From: Anaerolineaceae bacterium UBA5311
Lineage (GTDB): Bacteria; Chloroflexota; Anaerolineae; Anaerolineales; Anaerolineaceae
DNA: 16,166 bases
Assembly: GCA_002411175.1 (NCBI GenBank)
Contig: DHRN01000032.1
Location: forward strand, 1 to 16,166
Direction: 5' to 3'
Shown here: one piece after another, positions 15,541 to 16,166 of the stretch
Layout of the letters: every line of letters starts with the position of its first letter
How positions within the stretch are numbered: position 1 is the first letter of the stretch
The notes under the pieces: generated by a model
What the model was told of the DNA's origin: nothing
Database searches by the model: none
The model's input: the letters and a program-made list of their open reading frames with translations, nothing else
Program-made: the position numbers and the translations under genes

Positions 15541-15600
15541 CGTAGGGAACGCGGCCCTGTGCCTGCGCAGCAAGGTATGCCCCGTTCCGACGAGGCCATC
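15541..15600. repeat. Diverged hairpin repeat unit with enlarged loop
   Basis: It shares CGTAGGGAACGCGG and CCCGTTCC-GACGAGGCCATC with the units at 111-196 and 15804-15838. The stem GGAACG (15546-15551) / CGTTCC (15583-15588) is kept, but the loop is 31 bases instead of 10 and contains the palindrome CTGCGCAG (15563-15570). Confidence 0.7.
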
Positions 15601-15604
15601 TTTT

Positions 15605-15781
15605 CGTAGGGCGAGATTGAGGGGGTTGTACCATTGGTGTGACGGTGATATTGCTCCCCCTCAATCCGCCGACCACAACAACTACACACAACGGCGGATT
15701 GGAGGCGCGATATACTCTTGTCAATGGAAATATTCGGCGCCTCCAATACCTACTTCGTTGGTACAGACGTCTCGCCCTACG
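15605..15781. repeat. Foldback element with 12-bp terminal inverted repeats and internal hairpins
   Basis: The ends CGTAGGGCGAGA (15605-15616) and TCTCGCCCTACG (15770-15781) are perfect reverse complements. Inside, three stems follow without a gap: TTGAGGGGG with CCCCCTCAA (15617-15625/15656-15664), TCCGCC with GGCGGA (15665-15670/15693-15698), and TTGGAGGCGC with GCGCCTCCAA (15699-15708/15737-15746). A small TACC/GGTA stem (15747-15750/15760-15763) comes next. The whole folds on paper into a compact multi-way junction. The right part is repeated at 1-88, where one long stem (5-15/44-54) keeps 10 of 11 pairs while its loop has changed at 6 of 28 positions. It carries no gene. It could be a non-autonomous mobile element or a structured RNA. 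Confidence 0.8.
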
Positions 15782-16031
15782 GACATCTAGCGCAGCCATC
15801 ATTCGCAGGGAACGCGGCTTGTCCCGTTCCGGCGAAGCCATCTTCCCGATGGCAACGAGGTCATGAACCCATTCCATTTTCCGGCATTTTGATGGTGAAT
15901 TTTACGAAGTGGCATCAAACCTTCCCTACAGATTTTCAAGCCCAGGAAGTAGTGGCTCTCCATTAACTTTGTAACAATCCATTCTGTTTTGAAGAAACAT
16001 TCAGGACACTAAAGTGAGAAACTCAGGTTCT
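15694..16031. repeat. Long direct repeat, right copy
   Basis: This is the partner of 1-382. It has the same order: right part of the foldback element, one hairpin unit (15804-15838), a 121-base core (15837-15957) identical to 187-307, and a diverged tail ending in GTGAGAAACTCAGGTTCT at 16031. It lacks the 43-base duplication of the left copy. The two copies enclose the whole operon and the Rhs remnant. There is no transposase or integrase between or inside them. Confidence 0.9.
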
Positions 16032-16166
16032 ATGGTGAGTAGATTGCCAGTAAACCAGGCTTAGATCGAACACGCTAAGTCGACAATAATCAGAACTTCC
16101 TGTTTGGCATAGAAGTATACCGGATGTTTGCTTATGATCTGGTAAGTCGCATTGACTCACAATTAA
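16032..16166. other. Unique noncoding end of window
   Basis: No gene start or clear promoter is seen in these 135 bases. By analogy with the left copy, where the operon promoter begins 36 bases after the repeat, this may be the upstream region of another gene outside the window. Confidence 0.4.

Noticed and set aside
15718..15966. 82-residue reading frame inside the right long repeat
   Set aside because: The 43-base difference between the two repeat copies shifts the frame, so the matching frame at the left copy (25-216) ends differently. The region is explained by inverted repeats and hairpins.
1..16031. Composite transposon or integrative element bounded by the direct repeats
   Set aside because: No transposase, integrase, tRNA or target duplication is visible, and the repeats are diverged at their edges. 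Recombination is possible but a mobile element is not shown.

Overview
The window looks like a chromosomal segment of a Chloroflexota bacterium, most probably an Anaerolineae-type lineage. This is an inference. It rests on the many Pro/Thr-rich linkers between membrane anchors and extracellular domains, the abundance of Hanks-type Ser/Thr kinases and FHA proteins, and a YLPLVFK-like motif joined to an Rhs remnant, a combination I associate with this phylum. No marker gene (rRNA, ribosomal protein) is present to confirm it.

Layout. Positions 1-382 hold the right-hand part of a noncoding repeat that recurs at 15694-16031. A good sigma-70-type promoter (418-446) follows. From 524 to 15076 there are eleven same-strand genes with gaps of 0-70 bases, evidently one operon of about 14.5 kb. 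In order they are: a VWA-TM-FHA surface protein; a PP2C phosphatase with a TM segment and an extracytoplasmic Cys-rich LysM-like tail; a membrane FHA protein with a zinc-ribbon-like motif; a soluble zinc-ribbon-FHA protein; a four-TM FHA protein; a soluble kinase-FHA protein; a second VWA-TM-FHA protein; three paralogous kinase-TM-SH3b receptors; and a membrane-anchored M14 metallocarboxypeptidase. From 15077 to the end there is no intact gene. This part holds an Rhs remnant, copies of a GGAACG/CGTTCC hairpin repeat, a 177-base foldback element that folds on paper into a multi-way junction, and the second copy of the long repeat.

How the genes may work together (inference). Four kinases write phospho-threonine, one phosphatase erases it and six FHA domains read it. 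Seven of the eleven proteins span the membrane with an additional functional domain outside: VWA, LysM-like, SH3b or peptidase. The set looks like a self-contained transmembrane phospho-signalling island directed at the cell surface or cell wall, with the M14 peptidase either producing a wall-derived signal or acting as an output. I do not recognise this exact architecture as a described system. All four kinases are of the non-RD type (HCD in place of HRD), and the two VWA-FHA proteins resemble integrins in layout: a MIDAS ligand-binding domain outside and a phosphopeptide-binding domain inside.
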